Shown: positions 1 to 8,915, counted from the first letter of the stretch. The stretch is 64,000 bases of DNA from Spironucleus salmonicida (GCA_000497125.2 CM035322.1:1062001-1126000); one strand, 5' to 3'. Notes: generated by a model from the sequence alone, not told the origin. Translations and numbers: made by a program.

Positions 1-700
1 ATGCTAGGTTGAAATAAGTTGTCTAACTAGTTACTTATGAAGCTGTAGCGCCTATAACTTGGATATAATAAGAAATATTCGTAAAAGATACTTATAATCC
101 ACACGATGCAACAAAAACCATTACATAAACTACCCATAATCTATTTTGATAAAATTTTGGTTCTTATTTCAAATCATTATTTATATCTTATATATCTAAA
201 CATTGAACACCTTCTATATTAATAAAAATCTTGACCTCATCTTCAGATGCCTAATAATCTAGAACGAATTCATCGCTATTAAAGTCCAATTTTGGCATAT
301 ATTCAACTTTTTATATTGCAGTAAAAATTTTAATCATTTAATGGATAAATTCAAAGTAGTCATCAAATGGAATTGATGATGAAATAGTAGAATCTATCTT
401 AGATGCAAAAGTATTAATAGAGATAATATTTTATATAAATATTGATTTCTACGCGCTTGTTATTTACAAATCAAATACTTAAAATATGCTAATATCTAAC
501 GGTGAGCTAATAACTGGTATTTGTATTTATGATATCAGTTTTTCTAGAATATCTGATGTTAATAAAATATCAGCTATATATTTATCTTAGCTTACGTTCA
601 CATCTAATATTTACCCTAATTAATGAATATAACTCCATACGCGATATTAATTCCTTGCGTTGATCACTGACCTCGAGTTTAATTTAAGAGAATGCTACAT
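1..700 (-). CDS. MFS transporter, 5' part (truncated by window edge)
   Basis: The reading frame starts at 700 (begins MQHSLKLNSR) and runs off the window at position 1 after about 233 codons. It is clearly homologous to the full-length transporter at 50722-52638: both share an N-terminal soluble stretch (MQxSLKLN..., then a KY-containing segment), a conserved segment ending in LWVVY just before TM1, and a similar TM1-TM2 region (S-T/F-NISYYIQ, then GATA-x-QV). Only the cytosolic N-terminus and the first membrane segments are visible. Transport of a small solute across a membrane is expected for the family; the substrate cannot be inferred. Several Gln codons are TAA/TAG. An AT-rich spacer lies upstream. 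The long N-terminal extension shared by both copies appears specific to this pair. Confidence 0.85.
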
Positions 701-1163
701 TTTTAAATATAATTCAATTTTTATATAATAGATATTAAATATATGTTGTAAAAAGATAACAATAAATCATGTATATATGCTAATTTTCATTAATGTTTAC
801 GACAAGCTCCATAGTTTTTTCAAAGAAACGGGTACGAGCTATTATTAAACATTGAGTTCATTAATATAATGATAATACTAAGTATTACTAAGAATTTATA
901 TATGTTCCAACAAGATAATTTTATGAAAATGTATATTTAACTTAATCTTAGAGGTACTAAGTGATTTTTATTACTTTCTCTAACTTTTATTTATATTTTT
1001 GTCATATTATAGTATCTTGTTATTATTCTTATTAGCAAGTATCTAAATTTAGGATAAATAGTTTAGATAGAACTAAAATTAGAATAGAGATTGCGTATTA
1101 CAATTCTTTCTAAGATAATTCAAATTTTAATACTAGTTTTTATAAATTACTAACATTTATTAT
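701..1163. other. AT-rich region with no convincing gene
   Basis: No well-supported frame. One plus frame from about 868 gives a hydrophobic stretch interrupted by TGA at 962-964, and another frame (about 1080-1160) looks weakly coding. These could be decayed 5' sequence of the damaged ORF that follows, or chance. Confidence 0.4.
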
Positions 1164-2316
1164 GTAAAAATAAATAAGCAAAATTTAGAAAATCATTACT
1201 TAGCTGATTTTTTTCTGCCTCTTTTTAATGGCAATACTGATGTTGTTGGTTCTTAAAAAGTTAGGTTAAATTCAGATTCATATTATTCTTTTTCATAAGA
1301 TTTTATAGAATCCGTTATTTAATATTTTATTCCTTGCTAATGCATATCCTTAACTTAATCACTTCCTACAAATAACATTTTAAACAGATAAAAGGGGCCT
1401 ATTCCAAATATATACTAATCTATGATAACACTAGAAGCATTAAACTAACATTTCTCTTCATGCATAACTTATTTTGCCATTATATTTATTTAATCTTCAT
1501 TAACTTAACAAACAATATACGGCTTATGATCCTGTTCTTATATAACTGTTGCTCCATTGCATAAAGATAATGCGTTGACTTTATTATGAAAGCTGGATTA
1601 TCTACATATACTTAAACTATTTGAAAGTGAAGTTTAACCCATTATGTCTGGAGCATAAATGGTACCGTTTTCGTTATAAAATAAAGCAGGACTATTACGA
1701 GACTCACGTGAATAAAATGTTAAATCTTAATTTAATTTTATTGTTTTACCAGAAATCGAAGAAACAAATATAAATTCATTATTAGATGATATTTACGTAA
1801 TTTAACCTATCCCTAACGGTAACTATGCAAATATTGAAAAATCTTAATTTATAAACTTTAGTACTCCTAATGGATTTCCTGTGATGAAATAATTTTTATA
1901 TGATCCAATTGCTGTACATTTGGAACAAAGTTCACTAACTTATAAATTCAAAGAGATACTACAGATATATACGGTTCCCTGTGAAGATAGATAAATTATA
2001 TGTGAATCTGTTGAATCTGCTTAAATTATTTAGGAGTCAGGATATATAATAGTTTCATATTACACTTAAAGTGAGTTCACATCTACAAAAATTATTTTAT
2101 CCTTTGTAAATATATAAACTAAATTTTATGAATGTTTTTAAATCAAATAAGGATTTTCAACCGCAACAGCTTAGAATATATCGTAGTTTACTAAAGATGA
2201 TCGTTTTTTCGCCGATGTAGCGTGCGCTAATTATGAAGATAAAGGAGATAGCAAATCATTTATGTTTTAAGCTATATTTGATAATGATAAGACTGTTTAT
2301 TTACAATCTGAATGAG
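1164..2316 (+). pseudogene. Damaged or UGA-containing ORF of unknown function
   Basis: One frame (codons starting at multiples of 3) is protein-like from about 1200 to the TGA at 2314-2316 but carries two internal TGA codons at 1527-1529 and 1587-1589. The sequence on both sides stays coherent in the same frame (...TIYGL, TGA, SCSYITVAPLHKDNALTLL, TGA, KLDYLHILKLFE...). No in-frame TGG was seen in the whole stretch. Without the TGAs it would encode roughly 375 residues; the last open part alone (from ATG 1644) is 223 aa. No family recognised. Either a pseudogene in which Trp codons became TGA, or a gene in which UGA is read through. Its 5' boundary is unclear. Confidence 0.5.
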
Positions 2317-2389
2317 TAACAGTTAATTACGTCATGTTTACTATTCGAATATAATTATATAATAATAAATTAATATTCCGCAATTTCAA

Positions 2390-3373
2390 ATGTACAATAG
2401 ATATTAGTTTACAGAGCAGATTTTATCATAGACACCATCTGCTACAACTCAGGCTGCAGTAAACATTCAGACAAAAAATTATGTACTCATCAAAAAGTAT
2501 GCAATTACTGTTGAAAACCCTCATAACTTCATCGCATCAACGCAGTTGCTTAAGCGCCTAAACCATCAGAATCTTATCCAGTATGAGAATTTCTATGAAG
2601 ATGCTAGTCATACATATATAGTCTCTGAGTTATCGTCATAGGACAATCTACTCGAAAAGATCCTCTCAATGAAGTACTATTCTGAGGACGACTGCCGTGG
2701 ATTTATTACATAAATTATCGAGGGATTAGCATATTTACATTCCAATAACATAGCAAATTTGAATCTGAAGCCTGAAAATCTGCTCACTATTAACAATCAG
2801 GTCAAGCTTTGTGATTATGCTCTGTATGAACTTTTTCCTCTGGAGAATCTTTTATATGCTCCTGGATTCGTTTCAAAAGATTAACTAATTAACAGGATCA
2901 CTGATTTTTAGCCTGATATATTTGCGGTTGGCGTTATTTCAACATTGTTATTAACCGGAAATTTACCATTTAAAGAGGAAGAAAACTACATATAGTCATA
3001 TCTTGACCAGACATTAAACAATAGCTTTGAGATTAATGCCAAAACTATGTCAACTAGAGCTGTAGACTTCGTTACTAGCTGTTTTAGCGGCTAGTCTACT
3101 GTTTTTGATCTCCTTAATGATCCATGGCTCACAAATGAAGCTCCTGTAATTCCTCTTTAAACAACTTAAATTTAGCTTAAAAGGTACGTGGCAAAGCTAA
3201 AATTGAGAGACGGTAGCGGAGTTAACGCAAGTAAATTGGTCCAGCTAGCAAGAAAAATTGGAGAAATTGAAGATGATATTGAAGTGGAAGGTGAGGAGAT
3301 CGATGCTGAACTGGACGAAGTGGATGAAAACCAAACTGCTGTAACTCAAATGTTGGAGGATGAGGTGAATTGA
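2390..3373 (+). CDS. Protein kinase-like protein, probable pseudokinase
   Basis: 327 aa. Kinase fold features in order: candidate beta3 lysine around residues 35-36, an alphaE/catalytic-loop segment where HRDLKPEN is replaced by NLNLKPEN (residues 123-130), and a DYA (142-144) in place of DFG. The catalytic Asp of HRD is Asn125, so phosphotransfer is unlikely, while the LKPEN core and the metal-binding Asp142 are kept. The C-terminal 60 residues are acidic and helical. The kinase domain is short and glycine-loop residues are poor. Closest in style to CAMK/NEK-type kinases, but this is an impression. Several internal Gln codons are TAA/TAG. The start at 2390 follows an AT-rich spacer. Confidence 0.85.
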
Positions 3374-3688
3374 TCGGATTTATATTAACTGAAATAGATT
3401 AAAATAAACTAAGATAGATAAGTAAAAAGGTAGTAAATAATAATAGATAAAGATTTAGTATAAAAATTTGGAAACTATAAAATCAAGTAAACGAACTCGA
3501 TTAATAACTTTTTGCTTAATGGAGGGTAAATTTCGGTAACCATTGTTCTAGACTCATTAATATTGACAAAACGTCACTAATGAGGCATATTAAACTAGAG
3601 TTTACAAAATTGACTACTATGTAAAGCATTAAAGCGGAATGAATAATTAACAATAATATTAATTATGTATAATAAGTACAAGTATAAA
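3374..3688. other. Intergenic, nothing recognised
   Basis: About 315 bp of AT-rich sequence between convergent genes; no coherent frame on either strand. Confidence 0.6.
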
Positions 3689-3967
3689 TCACTAAGTGCT
3701 ATTTTATTAAGATATAAGTTAAACAGTGTTAAATTATTCTTTAGCTACTTCCATAAACTAATCATCAAAAGAATCTATTGTTGACTAAATATTAGAAAAT
3801 TTCAGCATCAAATCAACTAAATTTTTATAACTTTACTTAATATTAATATATAGTGATCTACAGTCGTCGTCTGCTGAACTAGAGCTGATATACGAGCTAC
3901 CTTAACTAACAGTGAAGGAATCTTTTATAGATTCAGGTGCCGAATATTCGTATTAAGCTAAGTCCAT
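3689..3967 (-). CDS. Small helical protein, unknown
   Basis: 92 aa. Ser/Asp-rich N-terminal third (YISSSSADDD), then an amphipathic helical region rich in Leu, Asn, Gln and Phe that could form a short coiled coil. Ends TAG-TGA, that is Gln then stop. No family recognised. Reads away from the eL30 gene with a 311 bp AT-rich divergent spacer. Confidence 0.65.
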
Positions 3968-4260
3968 TTTTATTTTTATAATAACTATTAATTAACTAAA
4001 ATAATCAATTAATATTTTACTAACAGTAAAATTAAATGTTGAATGATAATATACTTGGAAGACTAGTATTCTGTAAAAGAAACTAAATTTTACATATTTT
4101 ATAAATTTAGGAAAACTGTATTATATACTATATAATTCTCTTTTAAATTCTAAACTATGATTAGTATTATTATGATATTATATTAGTAATAATAAAATCA
4201 TATATATATATTAATATTATATCATTAAAAAAATATATTTATTGATATTAAATTTTGTAA

Positions 4261-4270
4261 TTCCACTCCA
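4261..4270 (+). promoter_or_regulatory. C-rich start-proximal motif of eL30 gene
   Basis: TTCCACTCCA lies 8 bp before the eL30 ATG, after a long A/T run. Similar CACTCC-like motifs precede several other genes here; likely an initiator or promoter element, by inference from recurrence only. Confidence 0.45.
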
Positions 4271-4278
4271 CGTGTGAA

Positions 4279-4670
4279 ATGGCTGACCGCAACTAAACCG
4301 TGAGTTTTAACAACTGAGACCGGTTTGGTCTCAGAAATCTTAACTTTTACTAACAAACTAGAAGAAACAGTTAGAATCAACCTCTCTCTAATTAGGTCTC
4401 ATCATGAAATCAGGAAAGTTCACCTTAGGTGTTAACCAGGCTATGAAGTCAATCAGAGACGGATCTGCCAGCCTTATCATCATCTCCAGCAACTTGCCTC
4501 AGCTTGTTACATCTCAAATTGAGTATATGGCTATGATCTAAAAGATTTAAGTTTATAAGCAGCCTTATAACTCTCGTGATTTCGGCCTCTAGATTGGTAA
4601 AACTTTCAATGTCGGCGTTATGACTATTACTAATGCTGGTGATGCTGATCTTTCGGCTTTCCGTAACTGA
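4279..4670 (+). CDS. RPL30: Ribosomal protein eL30, interrupted by one intron
   Basis: Large-subunit protein eL30. Exon 1 is 4279-4299 (MADRNQT), the intron is 4300-4361, exon 2 is 4362-4670. Spliced product is 109 aa. The joined sequence gives KKQLES...LIMKSGKFTLG, matching the eL30 signature (KK..., V-M-K-S-G-K-Y-T-L-G), followed by LIIISSNLP and the IEYMAM helix. Without splicing the frame from 4279 stops at a TGA (4315-4317) inside the intron, and starting at the later Met would lose the conserved N-terminus. Uses TAA/TAG for Gln. The CACTCC motif is immediately upstream. Confidence 0.95.
4300..4361 (+). other. Spliceosomal intron in eL30 with internal hairpin
   Basis: 62 nt intron beginning GTGAGT and ending ACTAACAAACTAG, so the branch-point-like ACTAAC sits only a few bases from the 3' AG, resembling the fused branch/3' splice motif of diplomonad introns. 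Inside is a perfect 8-bp stem (4314-4321 pairs with 4327-4334) with a 5-nt loop. Support is the restored eL30 frame and N-terminus. Confidence 0.88.
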
Positions 4671-4710
4671 TTAAAACTACCAAAATTATTTGTCACTTTA
4701 ATATATATTT

Positions 4711-4718
4711 ACCACTCC
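4711..4718 (+). promoter_or_regulatory. CACTCC-type start-proximal motif
   Basis: ACCACTCC, 6 bp before the ATG at 4725 and preceded by an ATATATATTT run. It supports the upstream Met as the start of the next gene. Confidence 0.45.
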
Positions 4719-4724
4719 TTTATA

Positions 4725-5315
4725 ATGTAGTTTCTAACTAACAACATTATACTTATACCATATCCAGGATTTTGCTTCTATCTTTCAATAGATGGTATCA
4801 GAGTATCTGAAAAAATCTATCCATAGTAGTAGTATAATAAAGTTAAGCTATGTGAAAATTACAAACTCTTTCTAGAAATCAAATAATGCTTACACCAAGT
4901 CTCTCAAAGCTAAAAGTTTTTTATTTAATCTTGTGGGTCATAATATATAACTTAATAAATATTATATACATATGTTAACCCTTAAATCACGTCTTTTAAA
5001 ATGAACAGCACTGAAATTTTAATCAATCAAGTTGAATCTCCAATTCTTCTTAAATGCATGACTAAAACATGTGTAGTTAAGGTACCATTTTCGCACTTTA
5101 ACGAAGGAAAAGCTATTTTTTCTTGTGATATTTATAAAAGTAATTTTGAATATATTCTAGTAAATAACTTCCAAATAGGAAAATTCAGTTAGGAAATAAA
5201 TGTACTATCTTCTATTATATATTAACACTGTGCAGAATTTAATTTTTAAAATATTCAAGTGTGCGATTTAATATAGAAAGGGGGTGAAATTTGGGGTATT
5301 TTAAGGGACGTTTGA
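4725..5315 (+). CDS. Unknown protein
   Basis: 196 aa. The open frame from 4725 runs through several TAA/TAG codons to TGA 5313-5315. An internal Met at 5001 is a less likely start because the coding frame and the CACTCC motif both lie upstream of it. Contains scattered Cys residues, mixed alpha/beta character, and no clear signal peptide or TM segment. No family recognised. Confidence 0.7.
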
Positions 5316-5408
5316 GTTTATATGCGAGATTTGAGATGAATATAACTGTTATCCAAATTTAATTTTAAAGGTGTATGAAAATATTATATAACCAGAGATA
5401 TAATAAAA

Positions 5409-5750
5409 ATGTTAAATGATATACTATTATTCCTGAACATAGTGCTGAAAGGAATCACACGGCATACGCTGAACCAGAACGTCTTCAACGCGGTGTACAT
5501 GCTGATGGGCTGGAGCGGGCTCGCGCTCCTGCCGAAGATCGTGGTGCAGTTCGGCTGGGGGTGTCTGGGGCTCGTCGTCGCGGGCGGGCTGTGCTACAGC
5601 GTCGGCCTGGTTGCGTTCCAGGTCGAGCGCCCGAACCCTGTCAAGGGCGTGTTCTGCGCGCACGAGATCTGGCACTGCTGCGTGAGCCTCGGGGTCGTGT
5701 TGCACTACCTGAGCCTGCTGGTGTACGTGCTCCCGTACCAATAGTCGTGA
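5409..5750 (+). CDS. PAQR/HlyIII-family membrane protein, C-terminal fragment
   Basis: 113 aa, about half the usual length of the family. It holds the last membrane helices: an A-V-Y-M-L-MGW helix, a Gly/Leu-rich helix, then the family's zinc-site-like HEIWHCC segment and a final helix with HY. PAQR/HlyIII proteins are integral membrane proteins, often hydrolase-like (ceramidase-related). The N-terminal helices carrying the other zinc ligands are missing and an in-frame TGA lies just upstream, so this is a 5'-truncated copy or remnant. From about 5445 on it is strikingly GC-rich compared with surrounding AT-rich DNA. It ends 21 bp before the histidine phosphatase. Read past TAG (Gln) to TGA at 5748. 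Confidence 0.7.
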
Positions 5751-5761
5751 GATTTATAATT

Positions 5762-5767
5762 CACTCC
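5762..5767 (+). promoter_or_regulatory. CACTCC start-proximal motif of phosphatase gene
   Basis: CACTCC 4 bp before the ATG at 5772, within a short AT-rich gap between two GC-rich ORFs, suggesting the acquired gene has a host-type start region. Confidence 0.45.
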
Positions 5768-5771
5768 ACAA

Positions 5772-6497
5772 ATGAGCAAGACCATCTACCTGGTGCGCCA
5801 CGGCGAGACGGACTTCAACACGGATCCAGTTCCACGCGTACGGGGCAGAGTCGACGTCCCCCTGAACGCTCAGGGCGAGGCCCATGCCAGGCAAGCCGCG
5901 GAGTGCCTGCGGGACGTAGCGCTGGGCAGGATCTACTGCTCCGCGGTCAACCGGGCCCTCCAGACAGCAGAACTGGTGCACGAAGCCCAAAAGGGGCCGT
6001 GCGAGCTGGTCGTAGACGAGCTTGTGATCGACATCTCCTGGGGTGACTGGGAGGGCAAGACCTACCTGGAGGCCTTCGGGGACGAGCAGGCCAGTACCTT
6101 CTTCAACGCCCCAGAGAAGCTGGTGATCCCCAACGGCGAGAGCTTCTACCAGGTGATGGACCGCTTGCGGCGCTTCCTGGTGCGCTTCTACCAGTCGGAC
6201 GAGCAGGTGTGCTGCATTGTGTCGCACGGTGCAGTATTTAATCTGCTGGGCTGCCTGATCACGGAGGCCCCCGTGAGAAAGTTCTGGAGCTTCTACATGG
6301 GAGGCTGCGGGGTGAGCAAGATAATTATGACGGGCATCGACAACTTCACCATCGGGTTCTGGAACTCTATGACGCATATTAATTACTCACTTATCATTAT
6401 TTAAATGCTAATTAATATTTTTCTCATTCATTACTTAAATTACGCTTTATGGCCACAATTTGATTGGAGCTGTAGGTGCATCAAACTCATCTAATGA
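5772..6497 (+). CDS. Histidine phosphatase (phosphoglycerate mutase-like)
   Basis: 241 aa as read with TGA as only stop. Starts MSKTIYLVRHGETDFN, the RHG motif with the phosphoryl-acceptor His, followed by the conserved C-S-A-V-N-R-A-L-Q-T segment, a DISWGDWEGKT segment and the second catalytic His in SHGAVFN. This is the bacterial-style cofactor-independent phosphatase/dPGM branch (alpha-ribazole phosphatase-like); the substrate is not predictable. The typical family C-terminus (W-N-x-x-T-H) is reached around 6377; the following ~40 AT-rich codons look like read-through into flanking DNA until TGA 6495-6497. High GC and abrupt composition edges suggest lateral acquisition. Confidence 0.9.
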
Positions 6498-6987
6498 TAA
6501 CATAATTTAATGAGAAGATAGTCTATTAATATGTGCTAAACTTAGAAGGTGATATGATAACTCCTCTCGTTATAATAAAGATCTAAACGTTTAAATAAAG
6601 ACAATTATTGCATCAAATGTTTAACCAGGACTAATAACTGAAGGAAATTCATTAACAAATCCATTCCATAGTATCATAAAATCTATATCTTTATCTGATA
6701 TGTGTGAGGTTTAGACTGAGTTTTTAAGTACTGTAGGATGCTATGATATTTTTTCATATACAATAGGAGGGACATGGTGAAATTAATTAGGTAATGGCTA
6801 ATGAGTAATTTCAGAATATAATTATTGATCTGACACTAGTAGTGGGGCATGTGTGCATCCATCTGGCAAGACTAATGGAAATGGTTTCAGTTCCATTATG
6901 GAATATTAATTAATATTATATAAATATTATCAACATATTAAAAGTTATGGGAAGTGCATGCGCAAAAAAATCAGGTCCTTTATATGA
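6421..6987 (+). pseudogene. ORF with five in-frame TGA codons, unknown function
   Basis: One frame stays protein-like for ~188 codons but contains TGA at 6511, 6550, 6778, 6802 and 6826 (first base), with no frameshift. Around them the sequence reads as coherent protein: AKLRR-TGA-YDNSSRYN; IGGTW-TGA-NQLGNGQ-TGA-VISEYNY-TGA-SDTSSGACVHPSG. Trp is plausible at each TGA; only one TGG is present. No family was recognised; the Cys/Gly/Trp-rich C-terminal part suggests a secreted or lysosomal domain. It overlaps the tail of the phosphatase frame (6421-6497). Pseudogene by TGG-to-TGA decay or a gene with UGA read-through. Confidence 0.5.
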
Positions 6988-7150
6988 GAAGACAACAGTT
7001 TATAACACAATCGAAAAGAATAAGAATCTCACTGTATAAAAACCTACAGTCACAATGGAATGTTCTAAAATTATGAATTATTCAACTAGCGATAAAACTT
7101 AAAAAGGAGAGTCAAATTCTCTAGATTTGACTGTACAAGATTTATAGTGA
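6947..7150 (+). CDS. Small protein with MGSAC acylation-type N-terminus
   Basis: 67 aa beginning MGSACAKKSG, a classic N-myristoylation plus adjacent-Cys palmitoylation arrangement (Gly2, Cys5), followed by polar, Lys/Thr-rich, probably unstructured sequence. Predicted to be a membrane-anchored peripheral protein. Ends TAG-TGA. Overlaps the end of the damaged ORF by about 40 bp in another frame, which favours that ORF being non-functional there. Preceded by an AT-rich TATAAATATTAT stretch. Confidence 0.65.
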
Positions 7151-7181
7151 TAATTAAATAGAATATTAACGATTATGATTT

Positions 7182-7598
7182 ATGGTATTTAGAATTCATC
7201 TTGATTTTACTAACTATGCAAACGTTTATTCTACTTTTTTAGAATAATATAAAGGATATGATGAGATATTCTTAATATTATATCCGAATTAGAGTAATTA
7301 TGAGTTTAACGAACTTACTGGTATTATTTTATTTAATAATAACTGTCATAAATTTCAGCGATGTTTCTGTAGTATTGATAAACCTCTATAGTATCATTAA
7401 AATATCTATTTATTCCGATCACATTTACAGTTTTTAATGCTATTAATAGAAGTAAATAATCGATCACATATATATTAATTAGAAGTAATGTATTTTTTAC
7501 CTTTATCCGAAAATGCCTAGAGCTCCATTAGATTAAAATACAGCTCTACAAGCTATAGCCTTTACATTATAATAGTTATCTACCTATAGTGTAGATGA
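7182..7598 (+). CDS. Unknown protein overlapping the next gene
   Basis: 138 aa open frame starting MVFRIHLDFTNYANVY. Residues 1-110 look coding (aromatic/Asn-rich, CH and RCFC cysteines); the last ~28 residues, overlapping the HTH gene at 7513 in another frame, look random. The natural end is probably near SENA (about 7512) and the true stop may have been lost, or the two genes genuinely overlap. No family recognised. Confidence 0.55.
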
Positions 7599-8061
7599 AC
7601 TGCTTAAAGATCATCACCTTTTGGAGCAATAAGTGAAGCGGCTAAATATGTCTTGGAAGCAAGCTGCTGAAGTTATGGGAGTATCTAAATCCAGACTTTA
7701 TCACTGGTTCCGAGAGACATTTAGTAGAAAACTCAGATAACAGCTGACTAAAGAAGACTTCAGAAAAATAAAAAGAGAAGTTTAGCAACAAATGAGCACA
7801 GGCGAAAAACCGATACTTAGCTAAATCAAATCTTCACTATCCTAAGAATACGACTCTTATGTAGTGAAAGTTGCATTCCAAAATGCTAAAATTGGCTGCC
7901 GTATCCAAAATCTTCCGCTATTGGCATTGCCTAGTTTTAACGTGGAATCTGACTCTAAAGTCAACTCGGCAAGAACGATACTTAATAACTCCCAGACTGA
8001 CGCGCAGTGCGAATTTAGCAATTCTGAGGTCTTTTACTTTTAGAGCTTCATTATGGAATGA
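7513..8061 (+). CDS. Helix-turn-helix DNA-binding-like protein
   Basis: 182 aa. Central segment (about residues 46-80) WKQAAEVMGVSKSRLYHWF has the spacing of a helix-turn-helix with an aromatic recognition helix, followed by a basic stretch (FSRKLRQ...KEDFRKIKREV). The C-terminal half is Ser/Asn-rich and lacks an obvious domain. Likely a nuclear transcription regulator or a domesticated transposase-type HTH; no catalytic domain is seen. The start is the first Met after the AT-rich spacer and overlaps the upstream frame. Confidence 0.7.
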
Positions 8062-8092
8062 TTAGTTTATATCATATTAACGAATTCAGAAA

Positions 8093-8581
8093 ATGTCGTA
8101 TTCTGCGAAACTGCAGAAACTGCAAATTCAGGCCGAAAATGCGAAAATGCAGCACCGAATCGAGCAGTCGAGGGGCGCTATCAGCTTTCAGAGCCTCGAA
8201 CTCGAGTTTCAGCAGCACATAGCGACGCAGAACAGGATCGCGCGACTGCATCAGGTGAAGTACTCGCCGCCGCGCGCTTTCAAGCCGCCGCCTGCGGTTC
8301 TGAATAAAATTTCCAGGCGCCGGTCTTAGACGATTGCTGGAAGCGACGAAACGGCGTTTTAGGCCCTGTGCAGCGAGCAGCGGCCCAAAACGCCCCCAAA
8401 GGCGTTAAATGAGTCGATTTTGCCGCTGGCGAGTTTTTGCGGCGAGAATGCACGCCAAAATGACGATTTTGAGCAGAATCTGCAGTTTTCGGCGTTTGTG
8501 AGTAGCGGAAATGTGCAAATTCCTGGGGTGTAGGTAGCGGCGCAGGTCGATGATTTTGACGATAACGATTTTGACGAGTGA
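8093..8581 (+). CDS. Coiled-coil protein with acidic tail, unknown
   Basis: 162 aa. N-terminal 65 residues are Gln/Lys/Glu-rich and heptad-like (coiled coil), then a Pro/Arg-rich linker (SPPRAFKPPP), and a C-terminus ending in repeated Asp (VDDFDDNDFDE). Two Gln codons are TAG. More GC-rich than its surroundings, with predominant NCG/NGC third positions. Ends 9 bp from the convergent gene at 8591. Confidence 0.75.
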
Positions 8582-8590
8582 AAAAGGCAA

Positions 8591-8848
8591 TCACTTAGCC
8601 AGCTTCTCATTTACAAGCTAGAAAAATAGGTTTTAAAAGTCTTAGGACGTGTTCATAAGTAAATTTTCGAAAGTGGGATAATAGTCATTTTTATATAAAA
8701 ACCCACTTTCGCTGATCTCGATATTTTTCAGTTCTCCGTTATGCTAAATGACGATGATATTTTCCTATTGCACTTCAATAAATTGGTATTCATAAAGCTG
8801 CTAATTGTTCTTTATAAACTCAATTTCCTGTTGTAGAAATTCAGCCAT
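8591..8848 (-). CDS. Small alpha/beta protein, unknown
   Basis: 85 aa. A Gln/Glu-rich helix, a beta hairpin-like middle (ENIIVIQHNGELKNIEI), and a C-terminal helix. The order helix, short beta sheet, helix is reminiscent of YbaB/EbfC-type nucleoid proteins, but similarity is too weak to name it. Divergent from the RRM-like gene across a 88 bp AT-rich promoter. Confidence 0.65.
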
Positions 8849-8915
8849 GGTTTCAACTAAATAGTTTATCTATTATATATTTACATATAATAATATAATA
8901 TACAATTTTGATTTT

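Noticed and set aside
3371-3373. Separate 61-aa gene starting at a GTG near 3188
   Set aside because: It is the C-terminal end of the kinase-like gene, reached through TAA/TAG Gln codons.
5427-6377. Open frames on the minus strand and a third plus frame across the GC-rich island
   Set aside because: GC-rich DNA lacks stops in all frames; only the PAQR and phosphatase frames show family motifs.
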